DNA of 64,000 nt from Mesorhizobium huakuii (GCF_014189455.1 NZ_CP050296.1:3840001-3904000), one strand, 5' to 3'; numbered from the stretch's first letter, positions 45,341-54,938 are shown. Numbers and translations are program-made. The notes: a model not told the origin generated them from the letters alone.

Positions 45341-46885
45341 TCAGTGCAGGTTGGCGACGCGCCTGACCTCGTCTGTGGCATGCGCGTCGCCGAGCCTGAA
45401 CTTGAGCGGCGCCGGCCGGCCGAACAGGTAGCCCTGCACCACCTCGCAGCCGGCGGCCCGCAGCAGCGTCGCCTGGCTTTCGGTCTCGACGCCTTCGGCA
45501 ATGATGCTGACGCCGAGTGCGCGCGAAAGTCCGACAATGGTCGAGACGACGGCGCCGGAGCTGGAATCCGTATCGATGCGGCTGACGAAGGAACGGTCGA
45601 TCTTCAGCTTGCCGAACGAGAAATCGATCAGATAGCTGAGGTTCGAATAGCCGGTGCCGAAATCATCGACGGCAACCGAGATGCCCATCTCGGCAAGCTC
45701 TTTCAGGATGGCGGCCGCGCGGTCGCGGTCCTGCATCATCGCCGTTTCGGTGACTTCCAGCTCCAGCCGCGACGGCTTGATGCCGGTGGCCCGCATCGTG
45801 TCGCGCACGATGCCGACGAAGTCCTTGGTCATGAACTGGACCGGCGAGATGTTGACGGCGACGAAGCAGTCGTCCGGCAAATGGCGGGCGTCGCTGCAGG
45901 CCTTGCGCAGAACCCATTCGCCGATCGGGTTGATCATCCCGGTTTCCTCGGCGATCTGGATGAACTCCATCGGCGGGATCATGCCGCGTTCGGGATGGTT
46001 CCAGCGGATCAGCGCTTCATAGCCGATGATACGGCCGGTCGGCAGGTCGAGCTGCGGCTGATAGTGGAGGTCGAAATCTCCGCGTTCGAAGGCGGTGTGC
46101 AGTTCGGATTCGACCCATTGGCGATGATCGGCGACACGCCCCATCTCGCTGTCGAACACCGACCAGTTGCCGACGCCGCTGGCGCGCGCATGCTGCAGCG
46201 CCAGATTGGAGCGGCGCAGGATAAGGACCGGATCGACGCCATCCTTGGGCATGGCCACGATACCCACCGACAGGCTCACCGACTGCTGATGGCTGCTGAG
46301 TTCATAGGGCTCCATCAACTCGTCGATGAGCCTTTCGACCATGCTTTCCATCGTTCCCTGGATCTGATGATCCGGAAGCAGCACCGCGAACTCGCCGGCG
46401 CCGATGCGCCTGATCAGGGCGCGTGCGGGCACACTCTCTTGCAGCCGCTTGGTGAAGGCGCGGATCAGCTCGTCGCCCTGGCTATAGCCGATCGCGTCGT
46501 TGATCTGCTTGAACCGGTCGATGTCGATGTCGATCAGGAACACCGGTTCCCCGGTTCGGCTTGTCGCGCATGCCGCCTCGGCGATCTTGCCGACCATCGC
46601 AGGGCGCGCCAAGAGTCCTGTCAGCTTGTCGAAATGGGTCTCGTTGAAGACGAAATCCGCCGATTCATCGATACCGGCGAAGAAGGACATTGCCGCCACC
46701 GAAGCCGCCAGCGCGCAAAGCGCGGCCATGATCGCGACCATCATATCAACCGATATGCCGGCAAACCCGTCGCCGAGACCGTGCTTCAGGCCCCAGATGC
46801 CGAGCACGAAACTGCCAATGCCCGAACTTGCTATCGTGAGCAGTCGGAACACCGGTGTTCGCTTCGGGTTGCTAACGGCAGACAT
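45341..46885 (-). CDS. Membrane GGDEF-EAL protein, likely c-di-GMP phosphodiesterase
   Basis: 514 residues. Two membrane helices (about 13-35 and 47-70) are followed by a GGDEF domain (about 85-245) and an EAL domain (about 255-500). The GGDEF active-site motif is GAGEF (162-166), so synthesis of c-di-GMP is doubtful. The EAL motifs look complete: EALIRW (290), NISPVQF, EVTE, DDFGTGYS, KIDRSF, EGVET and QGYLF. It therefore probably hydrolyses c-di-GMP, with the GGDEF part sensing GTP. It is monocistronic and convergent with the methyltransferase gene. Confidence 0.9.
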   Translation of the reverse strand: MSAVSNPKRTPVFRLLTIASSGIGSFVLGIWGLKHGLGDGFAGISVDMMVAIMAALCALAASVAAMSFFAGIDESADFVFNETHFDKLTGLLARPAMVGKIAEAACATSRTGEPVFLIDIDIDRFKQINDAIGYSQGDELIRAFTKRLQESVPARALIRRIGAGEFAVLLPDHQIQGTMESMVERLIDELMEPYELSSHQQSVSLSVGIVAMPKDGVDPVLILRRSNLALQHARASGVGNWSVFDSEMGRVADHRQWVESELHTAFERGDFDLHYQPQLDLPTGRIIGYEALIRWNHPERGMIPPMEFIQIAEETGMINPIGEWVLRKACSDARHLPDDCFVAVNISPVQFMTKDFVGIVRDTMRATGIKPSRLELEVTETAMMQDRDRAAAILKELAEMGISVAVDDFGTGYSNLSYLIDFSFGKLKIDRSFVSRIDTDSSSGAVVSTIVGLSRALGVSIIAEGVETESQATLLRAAGCEVVQGYLFGRPAPLKFRLGDAHATDEVRRVANLH

Positions 46886-47050
46886 TCAAAGGTCCCCAGA
46901 TTGCGGGACTCTATAGCGGAAATCTTCTTAAAATGAGTTTCCGCGAATGCGTCCAATTTTACTGGAGAAGATTTATTTCGTTACTGGAAAAGCGCCATTT
47001 CTCCGAAACGGTTGCCCAAAGCGTGTCGCCTTGATCCGTTTTAGGGCTGG

Positions 47051-47854
47051 TTAGCCATCCGTCTGCTTCAATTCATCGAGCGTCGGCATCGAGACGATGT
47101 GATAGCCGGAATCGACATAGTGGATTTCACCGGTGACGCCGGAGGCGAGGTCGGACAGCAAATAAAGCGCCGAGCCGCCGACCTCGTCGATGGTCACGGT
47201 GCGACGCAGCGGCGAGTTGCGCTGCTGGTAGGAAAACATGTGGCGGGCGTCCGAAATGCCGGCGCCGGCGAGCGTGCGCACCGGTCCTGCCGAGATGCCG
47301 TTCACCCGGATGCCGCGCGGACCGTAGTCGTTGGCAAGGTAGCGCACGCTGGCCTCGAGGCCGGCCTTGGCGACGCCCATGACATTGTAGTTCGGCATGA
47401 CGCGGACCGAGCCGGCATAGGTCAGCGTGATCATCGAGCCGCCTTCCGTCATCAGCGGCGCGGCGTTGCGGGCCACTTCGGTGAAGGAGTAGCAGGAGAT
47501 CACCATGGTGCGGACGAAATTGTCCCGGCTGGTGTCGGCGTAAAGGCCCTTCAACTCATTCTTGTCGGAAAAGCCGATGGCATGGACGACGAAGTCCAGC
47601 CCGCCCCATTCCTTGCCAAGCGTCTCGAAGGTGGCGGCGACCGAAGCGCTGTCCTCGACATCGCAGGGAACGACCAGCGAGGCGCCCAGTCTGTCGGCGA
47701 GCGGCTTGACCCGCCGGCCGAAGGCCTCGCCCTGGTAGGTGAAGGCGAGCTCCGCGCCATGTTGGGACAATTTCTGCGCGATGCCCCAGGCGATCGAATG
47801 ATCGTTGGCGACACCCATGACAAGCCCGCGCTTGCCCTTCATCAATCCGTCCAT
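47051..47854 (-). CDS. fabI: Enoyl-[acyl-carrier-protein] reductase (NADH), FabI
   Basis: 267-residue short-chain dehydrogenase fold enzyme catalysing the last step of each fatty-acid elongation cycle. The N-terminal GLVMGVANDHSIAWGIAQKL is the FabI cofactor motif, and the catalytic pair is in YNVMGVAKAGLEASVRYLA (Tyr and Lys seven residues apart). ATG 47854 is preferred to a TTG nine bases upstream. It follows fabB by 32 bases in the fabA-fabB-fabI operon. FabI is the usual target of triclosan-type inhibitors. Confidence 0.95.
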   Translation of the reverse strand: MDGLMKGKRGLVMGVANDHSIAWGIAQKLSQHGAELAFTYQGEAFGRRVKPLADRLGASLVVPCDVEDSASVAATFETLGKEWGGLDFVVHAIGFSDKNELKGLYADTSRDNFVRTMVISCYSFTEVARNAAPLMTEGGSMITLTYAGSVRVMPNYNVMGVAKAGLEASVRYLANDYGPRGIRVNGISAGPVRTLAGAGISDARHMFSYQQRNSPLRRTVTIDEVGGSALYLLSDLASGVTGEIHYVDSGYHIVSMPTLDELKQTDG

Positions 47855-47886
47855 GGCTGGCAATCCTTTTAGAAAAAACGCTGGCC

Positions 47887-49107
47887 TTATGCGGAGTAGC
47901 GCTGGAAAACGAGCGTCGCGTTGGTGCCACCGAAACCGAACGAATTAGACAAAACGGTGTCGATCTTGGCGTTGTCTATGCGCTTGCGCACGATTGGCAT
48001 GCCCTCGAATTCAGGGTCGAGTGTCTCGATATGCGCGCTTTCGCCGATGAAGCCGCCTTGCATCATCAGGATCGAATAGATCGATTCCTGCACGCCGGCC
48101 GCGCCCAGCGAATGGCCGGTCAGCGATTTCGTCGAGGTGATGAACGGCATCTTCTCGCCGAACACCTCGCGGATGGCGCCCATTTCCTTGGAATCCCCGA
48201 CTGGCGTCGAGGTGCCGTGGGTGTTGATGTAGTCGACCGGCGTGGTCACAGTCGCCAGCGCCTGGCGCATGCAGCGGACCGCGCCTTCGCCGGAGGGTGC
48301 CACCATGTCGTAGCCATCCGAGGTCGCGCCGTAGCCGACGATCTCGGCGTAGATCTTGGCGCCGCGCGCCTTGGCATGCTCCAGCTCTTCCAGCACCAGA
48401 ACGCCGGCGCCGCCGGCGATGACGAAGCCGTCGCGATTGACGTCATAGGCGCGCGAAGCGGCGGAAGCCCGGTCATTGTACTTCGACGACATGGCGCCCA
48501 TAGCGTCGAACAGGTCCGACATCGTCCAGTCGAGATCCTCGTGGCCGCCGGCAAAGACGATATCCTGCTTGCCCCACTGGATCAGCTCGTAGCCATTGCC
48601 GATGCAATGCGCCGAGGTCGAGCAGGCCGACGAAATCGAGTAGTTGACGCCGTGGATCTTGAACCATGTGGCCAACGTCGCCGAGGCCGTCGACGACATT
48701 GCCTTTGGCACCGCAAAGGGGCCGATGCGCTTGGGGCTGCCGTTCTTCAGCGTGGTTTCGGCCGCCTCGACGATGGTGCGGGTCGAGGGGCCGCCCGAGC
48801 CCATGACGATGCCGGTGCGCTCATTGGTGATGTCGCTTTCGCCGAGGCCGGCATCGGCGATCGCCTGATCCATGGCGACGTGGTTCCAGGCAGCGCCTTG
48901 GCTCAGGAAGCGCATCGCACGGCGATCTATCATGGCCGATGGGTCGAGCGTCGGTGCGCCCCAGACCTGGCAACGGAAGCCATGCTCGGCGAAGGAATCG
49001 GAAAAGCTGATGCCGGATCTGGCGTCATGCAGCGAGGTCTGCACCTCGTTGGCATTGTTGCCGATCGACGACACGATGCCGAGGCCTGTGACTACGACAC
49101 GTCTCAT
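47887..49107 (-). CDS. fabB: 3-oxoacyl-[ACP] synthase I, FabB
   Basis: 406-residue condensing enzyme. The catalytic triad is C162 ([10 protein letters not shown]), a His in [11 protein letters not shown], and a His in TGHSLGAAG. It extends unsaturated acyl chains after FabA, and pairing with fabA identifies it as FabB rather than FabF. ATG 49107 is used; a TTG six bases earlier is not needed. It lies between fabA and fabI in one operon. Confidence 0.95.
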   Translation of the reverse strand: MRRVVVTGLGIVSSIGNNANEVQTSLHDARSGISFSDSFAEHGFRCQVWGAPTLDPSAMIDRRAMRFLSQGAAWNHVAMDQAIADAGLGESDITNERTGIVMGSGGPSTRTIVEAAETTLKNGSPKRIGPFAVPKAMSSTASATLATWFKIHGVNYSISSACSTSAHCIGNGYELIQWGKQDIVFAGGHEDLDWTMSDLFDAMGAMSSKYNDRASAASRAYDVNRDGFVIAGGAGVLVLEELEHAKARGAKIYAEIVGYGATSDGYDMVAPSGEGAVRCMRQALATVTTPVDYINTHGTSTPVGDSKEMGAIREVFGEKMPFITSTKSLTGHSLGAAGVQESIYSILMMQGGFIGESAHIETLDPEFEGMPIVRKRIDNAKIDTVLSNSFGFGGTNATLVFQRYSA

Positions 49108-49156
49108 TCGCAACTCCTTCCAGGGATGCTGGCCAGTGGGCAGGCCAAGGCTGCGG

Positions 49157-49672
49157 TCAAGCGACCGCCGACTGCTTGGACAGACCGACCTTCAGGTCCG
49201 TCGCCGCATATATGGGCTCGCCATCCGCCTTCATCCAGCCATCGGCGATGCCCAGAACCAACCGGCCGCGCATCACGCGCTTGAAATCCACGCCATACTC
49301 GACCTTCTTGACCGATGGTGTGACCATGCCCTTGAACTTGACCTCGCCGGTCGACAGCGCCATTCCCTTGCCGGGCTCGCCGAGCCAGCCAAGGTAGAAG
49401 CCGGTCAACTGCCACAAGGCGTCGAGGCCGAGGCATCCTGGCATGATCGGATTGCCGATGAAATGGCAGGCAAAGAACCACAGGTCCGGCTTGATGTCGA
49501 ACTCCGCACGGATGAAGCCCTTGTCGAAAGCGCCGCCGGTCTCGCTGATCTCGGTGATACGGTCGAACATCAGCATGGGCGGGTAGGGCAGCTGGGCGTT
49601 GCCCTCTCCGAACAGCTCGCCGCGGGCGCAGGCCAGCAATTCTTCGTAGTCGTAGCTGGATTTACCCGCCAT
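49157..49672 (-). CDS. fabA: 3-hydroxydecanoyl-[ACP] dehydratase/isomerase, FabA
   Basis: 171-residue hot-dog-fold enzyme that makes the cis double bond in anaerobic unsaturated fatty-acid synthesis. With the start at ATG 49672 the active-site residues are H70 (FACHF) and D84 (LGLDALWQ), the E. coli numbering, which supports this start over ATG 49687. First gene of the fab operon, divergent from irr; the spacer (49673-49914) holds the irr promoter. Confidence 0.96.
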   Translation of the reverse strand: MAGKSSYDYEELLACARGELFGEGNAQLPYPPMLMFDRITEISETGGAFDKGFIRAEFDIKPDLWFFACHFIGNPIMPGCLGLDALWQLTGFYLGWLGEPGKGMALSTGEVKFKGMVTPSVKKVEYGVDFKRVMRGRLVLGIADGWMKADGEPIYAATDLKVGLSKQSAVA

Positions 49673-49799
49673 CAATCTCGTCCCCATATCGTCCGGGCGG
49701 TAGCGCGCCCTTGTCGTTGGTGTCCTAACACAATCTGTTTCAGGCCGGAAACCGGCGTTTGCGCTTAACCCGCAAGTCTGCCCGGGTCAATGCGCGCTA

Positions 49800-49828
49800 T
49801 TGATCGCTTTCGGACGACAGAATATATG
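49800..49828 (+). promoter_or_regulatory. Candidate irr promoter
   Basis: TTGATC at 49800-49805 and TATATG at 49823-49828 separated by 17 bases, about 87 bases before the irr ATG. No Irr box was seen here, so autoregulation by the classical palindrome is not supported by this stretch. Confidence 0.45.
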
Positions 49829-49914
49829 TCAACAGGGGTCCGGTTTCGGCAGACGTTCATTTTTTTGCCATTCTGGGCGTGTCTTGAAGCGGGACTGCGA
49901 GCTTGGAAGACCAG

Positions 49915-50382
49915 ATGGACCGGGGCTGCCGGAAGGAAAATGTCGCTGTGGACAAGCGGGTACGCGAAGCCGGCCTGAGGCCGACGCGGCAGCGCATCGC
50001 GCTGGCCGACCTGCTTTTCGCCAAGGGCGATCGCCATCTCTCGGCCGAGGAATTGCATGAGGAGGCGCTTGCCGCCGGCGTGCCGGTGTCGCTGGCCACC
50101 GTCTACAACGCGCTCCACCAGTTCACCCAGGCGGGACTGCTGCGCATCCTCGCCGTCGAGGGCGCCAAGACCTATTTCGACACCAACACCTCCGACCACC
50201 ACCATTTCTACATTGAAGGCGAAAACCGGATTTTCGATATCGAAAGCGGCCCGGTGACCGTCTCCAACCTGCCGCCGCCTCCGGAAGGCATGGAGATCGC
50301 CAATGTCGACATCGTGGTGAGGCTGCGCCCCAAGCGTCAGGAAGGGCCGGCGAGGCCGGAACAATCGGCCGGGCCAGAATAA
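49915..50382 (+). CDS. irr: Iron response regulator Irr (Fur family)
   Basis: 155-residue Fur-family regulator of Rhizobiales. The winged-helix starts at GLRPTRQRIALADLLF (20-35), and the recognition part is SLATVYNALHQFTQ. The HHH motif (residues 95-97, SDHHHFY) is the heme-binding trait that separates Irr from Fur. The N-terminal heme-regulatory motif of Bradyrhizobium Irr (GCPWHD type) is absent; GCRKEN is here instead. Irr senses heme, not iron directly, and binds iron control elements like the one at 13677. ATG 49915 is preferred to a TTG 12 bases earlier. Confidence 0.92.
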   Translation: MDRGCRKENVAVDKRVREAGLRPTRQRIALADLLFAKGDRHLSAEELHEEALAAGVPVSLATVYNALHQFTQAGLLRILAVEGAKTYFDTNTSDHHHFYIEGENRIFDIESGPVTVSNLPPPPEGMEIANVDIVVRLRPKRQEGPARPEQSAGPE

Positions 50383-50405
50383 TCTGTCGGGCCAAAATAA
50401 TCTGT
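50370..50405. repeat. Tandem 18-bp repeat at the irr 3-prime end
   Basis: CGGGCCAGAATAATCTGT (50370-50387) followed by CGGGCCAAAATAATCTGT (50388-50405), one mismatch. The first copy contains the irr stop codon. Probably a slippage duplication with no assigned role. Confidence 0.6.
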
Positions 50406-50410
50406 CGGGG

Positions 50411-50791
50411 ATGAAGCCTCTCGACCTGATCATCCGGCTCGAGTGGGCTGCCGTGGCCGCGGTCGCTGTCGTCTTCTACGCTTCGTCAGGCGTTTCCTGG
50501 TGGCTCTTCGCGGTGCTGATCCTGGCGCCGGACCTGTCGATGTTCGGTTGTCTCGCAGGGCCGCGCATCGGCGCCATCGCCTACAACGCCCTGCACATCC
50601 TCATCGTACCGGTGCTGCTGCTGCTCGTCGGCTACCTGTCCGGTCATACGGTCGCCATCGCGGTCGCACTGATCTGGATCGCCCACATCGCCATCGACCG
50701 TGCGCTGGGCTATGGCCTGAAACTGTCAACCGGCTTTCAGGACACCCACCTCGGCCGTATCGGGCGCAAGCGCAACGACCTCAGTCCTTGA
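50411..50791 (+). CDS. DUF4260 small integral-membrane protein
   Basis: 126 residues with about three to four hydrophobic segments (EWAAVAAVAVVFYASS; WWLFAVLILAPDLSMFGCL; NALHILIVPVLLLLVGYLSG). The ending GYGLKLSTGFQDTHLGRIGR is the recognisable DUF4260 tail. Function unknown. It starts 28 bases after irr and could be co-transcribed; its last 11 bases overlap the convergent SH3 gene end. Confidence 0.8.
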   Translation: MKPLDLIIRLEWAAVAAVAVVFYASSGVSWWLFAVLILAPDLSMFGCLAGPRIGAIAYNALHILIVPVLLLLVGYLSGHTVAIAVALIWIAHIAIDRALGYGLKLSTGFQDTHLGRIGRKRNDLSP

Positions 50792-51341
50792 CCCGCTCGC
50801 CGGGATAGGCGCCCCAGACCGCTGCCTGGGCAAGCCAGCCGGTGTGGCCGTCAAGCGTCATTTCGCACCACTGGCCGTCGCAGGACTTGATCGTGCCCAT
50901 GACGCCAGGCTCGACGATCGCCACCACACGGGCATCCTTGTCGGGACTTTTCATAAGATTGATCTGGGCACCCTTGCCGCGCTGCCAGGGCGCGATGATT
51001 GCGGTGCGCCGGCCCGACAGCAGCGACTGGTTGATCCAGCCTTCCGAGCCGTCGGCATCGCGCACGCGGCGCCAGGTATCGAATTCCTGGATGATCTCCA
51101 TGGGCAGGCCGGCCTTCATATACATCCAGTCGACCGAGTAGTTGGCGCCGGGGCCGACGCGCGAGTTGACGCGGCCGGATTTCAGGCTGACGAATCGCGG
51201 CAATGGCAGACCGCTCGGCCCGAGCGTGACGGCGCTCTGGGCGGGTGCGGCCGCGCTCTGTGCCGCGGCAAGCGGGGAATAGAGGAGAGCGCCGAGCAAT
51301 GCTGCGCTGAGGGTCAGGCGAAGCGACGCGAAACCAGACAC
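50781..51341 (-). CDS. Exported bacterial SH3-domain protein
   Basis: 186 residues. A Sec signal peptide (LRLTLSAALLGALLYSPLAAAQ, about residues 7-28) is followed by a proline/alanine linker and two SH3-like repeats: the first with RVNSRVGPGANYSVDW and WRRVRDADGSEGWINQSLLSG, the second with CDGQWCEMTLDGHTGWLAQ. Such SH3b modules bind peptidoglycan or protein partners in the periplasm. It starts at GTG 51341 with AAAGGA six bases upstream; no closer ATG keeps the signal peptide. Confidence 0.85.
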   Translation of the reverse strand: MSGFASLRLTLSAALLGALLYSPLAAAQSAAAPAQSAVTLGPSGLPLPRFVSLKSGRVNSRVGPGANYSVDWMYMKAGLPMEIIQEFDTWRRVRDADGSEGWINQSLLSGRRTAIIAPWQRGKGAQINLMKSPDKDARVVAIVEPGVMGTIKSCDGQWCEMTLDGHTGWLAQAAVWGAYPGERVKD

Positions 51342-51489
51342 TTTCGTTCCTTTCGGCGCTTGCCTCTCGGCCTCGGCGCCCCTTTTTCTTTGTCTTCGGC
51401 GGCACCGCTTGTTACATGGGTAAATCGGCTACCGCGACCGGCTTTCAGTTTCGCCGGTCTTGGTTAAAGAGGTCTCAACGAGGGAAACA

Positions 51490-52491
51490 ATGGCAGGCAA
51501 AAAGAAGCCTCTCGTGGTCATCACGCGAAAGCTGCCCGACCCGGTCGAGACCCGCATGCGCGAGCTGTTCGACGCCAGGCTGAATGTCGAGGACCGGCCG
51601 ATGACGCAGCCGGAACTGGTTGCGGCGGTCAAGGAAGCCGACGTGCTGGTGCCGACAGTGACCGATCACATCGACGCGGCGCTGATCGCCCAGGCCGGCG
51701 ACAACCTCAAGCTGATCGCCAATTTCGGCAACGGTGTCGACAAGATCGATGTGGCGGCGGCGGCCAAGAAGGGCATCACCGTCACCAACACGCCCAATGT
51801 GCTGACCGAAGACACCGCCGACATGACCATGGCGCTGATGCTGGCGGTGCCGCGCCGGCTGGCGGAAGGCGCCAACGTGCTCACCGGCGACAAGAAATGG
51901 GCCGGCTGGTCGCCGACCTGGATGCTCGGCCGGCGCATCTGGGGCAAGCGGCTCGGCATTGTCGGCATGGGCCGCATCGGCACCGCCGTTGCCAGGCGGG
52001 CCAAGGCCTTCGGCCTTTCCATCCACTACCACAACCGCCACCGCGTATTGCCGGCGGTCGAGGACGAGCTGGAGGCGACCTATTGGGAGAGCCTTGACCA
52101 GATGCTGGCCCGCATGGACATCATCTCGGTCAATTGTCCTTCGACGCCGGCGACCTTTCATCTCTTGTCGGCGCGGCGGTTGGCGCTGCTGCAGCCCACG
52201 GCCTATATCGTCAACACCGCGCGCGGCGACATCATCGACGAGGATGCGCTGGTCAAGCTGATCCAGGACGGCAAGCTCGCCGGCGCCGGCCTCGACGTCT
52301 ACGAGCATGAGCCGGCGCTCAATGCCAAGCTGCTCAAGCTCGCCGCCAGGCACAAGGTCGTGCTTTTGCCGCATATGGGCTCGGCGACGCTCGAAGGCCG
52401 CATCGACATGGGCGAGAAGGTGATCATCAACATCCGGGCATTTGTTGACGGCCACCGCCCGCCCGACCGCGTACTGCCGCTCAGAATCTGA
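51490..52491 (+). CDS. D-2-hydroxyacid dehydrogenase (glyoxylate/hydroxypyruvate reductase type)
   Basis: 333-residue NAD(P)-dependent oxidoreductase. The Rossmann motif is GIVGMGRIGTAVARRAKAFG at about residue 155. The catalytic Arg is in NTARGDIIDE, the Glu in DVYEHEP and the His in LLPHMGSAT. It likely reduces glyoxylate or hydroxypyruvate; the specificity is not certain. ATG 51490 follows GAGGGAAACA, a good ribosome site, so the ten-residue extension is dropped. Confidence 0.9.
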   Translation: MAGKKKPLVVITRKLPDPVETRMRELFDARLNVEDRPMTQPELVAAVKEADVLVPTVTDHIDAALIAQAGDNLKLIANFGNGVDKIDVAAAAKKGITVTNTPNVLTEDTADMTMALMLAVPRRLAEGANVLTGDKKWAGWSPTWMLGRRIWGKRLGIVGMGRIGTAVARRAKAFGLSIHYHNRHRVLPAVEDELEATYWESLDQMLARMDIISVNCPSTPATFHLLSARRLALLQPTAYIVNTARGDIIDEDALVKLIQDGKLAGAGLDVYEHEPALNAKLLKLAARHKVVLLPHMGSATLEGRIDMGEKVIINIRAFVDGHRPPDRVLPLRI

Positions 52492-52523
52492 CGCCCCGCC
52501 GTCATTCAGATGGAAGAAGAAGC

Positions 52524-53012
52524 TTACGAAAGAGCCTTGCGCATGGTGATCGAGGTCGGCCTGGCGTAGCCTTCATGCGCGGTCCGCTCGGTCTCGTGAA
52601 AGCCGAGGCGGGCAAAGGCGGCGTGATTGCCGGTGAGCTCGATCCGGGTCTGCAGCTCCAGCGCCGCCTTGCCGTGGTCGAGCGCGAGAATTTCGACTGC
52701 CCGAATCAGCCGTCGGCCAATACCTTGCCCCTGGCAGTCCGGGGCGACGGCGAGCTTGCCGACATAAAGGTCGTCGGCCCTCTCGAGAGCAAAGACGCAG
52801 CCGACGATCCTGTCGCCGTCGAGGGCCACGAAACCGGTCTCCCGCCCGGCCTTGTCGCGCAGTGTGTCGACGGTGAGCAGGTGGGCCGAGGATGGCGGGT
52901 CGATGATCCCGTCCATGAAGGCGAAGGCACGCATGATCAGCGCAAGCACCTCGTCCCAGCGGCCGAAATCGGCCGGAATGCGGTCGATGGAGAGAGGTAC
53001 GGTCCGCTCCAA
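52524..53012 (-). CDS. GNAT-family N-acetyltransferase
   Basis: 162 residues with the acetyl-CoA motif APDCQGQGIGRRLIRAVE near residue 92 and the closing FARLGFHETERTAHEGY. It begins at TTG 53012, only two bases after the MoeB-like stop; no in-frame ATG precedes the conserved part, so initiation at TTG by coupling is the best reading. Substrate unknown. Confidence 0.82.
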   Translation of the reverse strand: MERTVPLSIDRIPADFGRWDEVLALIMRAFAFMDGIIDPPSSAHLLTVDTLRDKAGRETGFVALDGDRIVGCVFALERADDLYVGKLAVAPDCQGQGIGRRLIRAVEILALDHGKAALELQTRIELTGNHAAFARLGFHETERTAHEGYARPTSITMRKALS

Positions 53013-53014
53013 GG

Positions 53015-53767
53015 TCAGCGCCTGGCGTAGCGGATCGTTTCGAAGCGCGCGGCGAGCGCATCGTAGAGCAGCAGACGGCCGATGAGCGGCTCGCCGATGC
53101 CGGTGATCAGCTTGATCGCCTCCATCGCCTGCAGCGTGCCGACGACGCCGGTCAGCGCGCCAAGCACCCCGGCCTCGGCGCAGGACGGCACCAGGCCCGG
53201 CGGCGGGGCTTCGGGAAAGAGGTCGCGATAGCCAGGATTCGGCTTGCCATCCTTGCCGTCCTCGAAAGGCTTCAGCACCGTCACCGAGCCGTCGAAGCGG
53301 CCGACGGCGGCATGCACCAGGGGTTTGTGCGCGCTTGCACAGGCATCGGCCACCGTATAACGGGTCTCGAAATTGTCGGACCCGTCGACGGTGATGTCAT
53401 AGCGGGCGACGAGGGCAGGGGCGTTATCCGCGCTCAGCCGGAATGTGTGCGTCTCCACTGCGGTGTTGGGATTGATGCGGGCGATTGCCGCCCTGGCGCT
53501 GTCGGTTTTCAGCATGCCGATCGTATCGGTGCCGTGGATGACCTGGCGCTGCAGATTGGAGAGCGACACGGTGTCGTCATCGACGATGCCGAGCGTGCCG
53601 ACGCCCGCCGCCGCAAGATATTCGAGCACCGGCGCGCCCAGCCCGCCAGCGCCGATCACCAGGACCCGGGCTTGCTTGAGCCTCTGCTGGCCCGCGCCGC
53701 CGACCTCGGGCAGCACGATGTGGCGGGCATAGCGTTCGATCTCGTCGGTGGTGAGCGTGGTGGTCAT
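53015..53767 (-). CDS. moeB: MoeB/ThiF-type E1-like adenylyltransferase
   Basis: 250-residue enzyme that adenylates the C-terminus of a ubiquitin-like sulfur carrier (MoaD or ThiS). It has RYARHIVLPEVGGAGQQRL, then the ATP loop VIGAGGLGAPVLEYLAAAGVG, SNLQRQVIH, and the SCAEAGVLGALTGVVGTLQA segment. No C-terminal rhodanese domain is present. Zinc-ligand CxxC pairs are not obvious in this copy. ATG 53767 is the start of the aligned region. MoeB and ThiF cannot be separated by sequence alone here. Confidence 0.85.
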   Translation of the reverse strand: MTTTLTTDEIERYARHIVLPEVGGAGQQRLKQARVLVIGAGGLGAPVLEYLAAAGVGTLGIVDDDTVSLSNLQRQVIHGTDTIGMLKTDSARAAIARINPNTAVETHTFRLSADNAPALVARYDITVDGSDNFETRYTVADACASAHKPLVHAAVGRFDGSVTVLKPFEDGKDGKPNPGYRDLFPEAPPPGLVPSCAEAGVLGALTGVVGTLQAMEAIKLITGIGEPLIGRLLLYDALAARFETIRYARR

Positions 53768-53798
53768 ATCAGGACCATATAGCGGCCGAAAAACCTTG

Positions 53799-54938
53799 TC
53801 AGGCGTCTTCGGTTGGCCCAACCGTGCCGTGGTCGACCGTCAGGAACTGTGCACGCCCCTTGAGGCTGGAAAACAGCGCCGCATCGGTCCCCGTCATGAA
53901 CGCCTGACAGTTCAATTCCTCCAGGATCGAAAACAGCGCTGCCCGCCGCCCGCTGTCGAGATGGGCGGCAATTTCGTCGAGCAGCAGGATCGGCGTCATG
54001 CCCGACATCTCGCCGGTCAGCCGGGCATGCGACAGGACGATGCCGACCAGCAGCGCCTTCTGCTCGCCGGTCGAGCAGAGCTCGGCCGGCATCGCCTTGG
54101 GCCTGTGCCTGACCAGGAGATCGGAACGGTGCGGGCCTTCGAGCGTGCGTCCCGCGGCACGATCACGATCACGGCCACCGGCAAGCGCCCGGCGAAACCG
54201 CTCCTCTACATCGACCGCCGGCGCGGTGGAAACCTCGGCCTCCAGATCGCCCGAAAGGCTGATGTCGGCCTGCGGGAACGGTCCCGTGTCGGGCAGCCTG
54301 TCGATCATGGCGGCGAGCAGGCGCACCAGTTCGGCGCGCGCCGCTGCAATGGCGACGCCGGTTTCGGCCATCTGCGTCTCGATCGCCTCGAACCAGCTGA
54401 TATCCCGCGAGCCCTCGGTAAGCAGACGATTACGGCCGCGCATCGCCTTTTCGTAGTCGAGAGCACGCTGGCCGTGGCCCGGATCGATCGCCAGCACCAG
54501 CCGGTCGAGAAAGCGCCGGCGGTCCGCGGCCGGTCCGGTGAACAGCGCATCCATGGCCGGCGTCAGCCACACCACGCGCAGCCATTCCAGCATCTCCTCG
54601 GCCGAGCGGGCAGTCGCGCCATTGATGCGAACCCGCCGCCCGCCTTCGCCCTCGCCAACCGAAATCCCCGTGCCGATCTCGATCTGGCCGTCGGGTCCGT
54701 CGAGCCGGGCGTGCAATGCAAAGCCGCCGTCGCCGCCCTCGCGCGCGACATCGGCATAAGGGGCACGGCGCAGCCCGCGCCCGGGCGTCAGCAAGGAAAT
54801 CGCTTCGAGGAGGTTGGTTTTGCCGGCGCCATTGTCGCCGGAAAACACCACGGCGCCCGGGGCGAGATCGATCGCCAGCGCCGCATAATTGCGGAAATTA
54901 GTAAGTGTTAGCTTACTTATATGGATTTGTCCCGGCAA
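53799..54938 (-). CDS. recF: DNA replication and repair protein RecF
   Basis: 379-residue SMC-like ATPase of the RecFOR gap-repair pathway. Walker A is GDNGAGKTNLL near residue 34, the signature-like part is STGEQKALLVGIVLSHA, and Walker B is ILLLDEIAAHLD. It begins at TTG 54938 with the conserved HISKLTLTNFRNY soon after; no ATG is available. It is 31 bases from the MoeB gene and downstream of dnaN, the standard alphaproteobacterial order. Confidence 0.93.
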   Translation of the reverse strand: MPGQIHISKLTLTNFRNYAALAIDLAPGAVVFSGDNGAGKTNLLEAISLLTPGRGLRRAPYADVAREGGDGGFALHARLDGPDGQIEIGTGISVGEGEGGRRVRINGATARSAEEMLEWLRVVWLTPAMDALFTGPAADRRRFLDRLVLAIDPGHGQRALDYEKAMRGRNRLLTEGSRDISWFEAIETQMAETGVAIAAARAELVRLLAAMIDRLPDTGPFPQADISLSGDLEAEVSTAPAVDVEERFRRALAGGRDRDRAAGRTLEGPHRSDLLVRHRPKAMPAELCSTGEQKALLVGIVLSHARLTGEMSGMTPILLLDEIAAHLDSGRRAALFSILEELNCQAFMTGTDAALFSSLKGRAQFLTVDHGTVGPTEDA

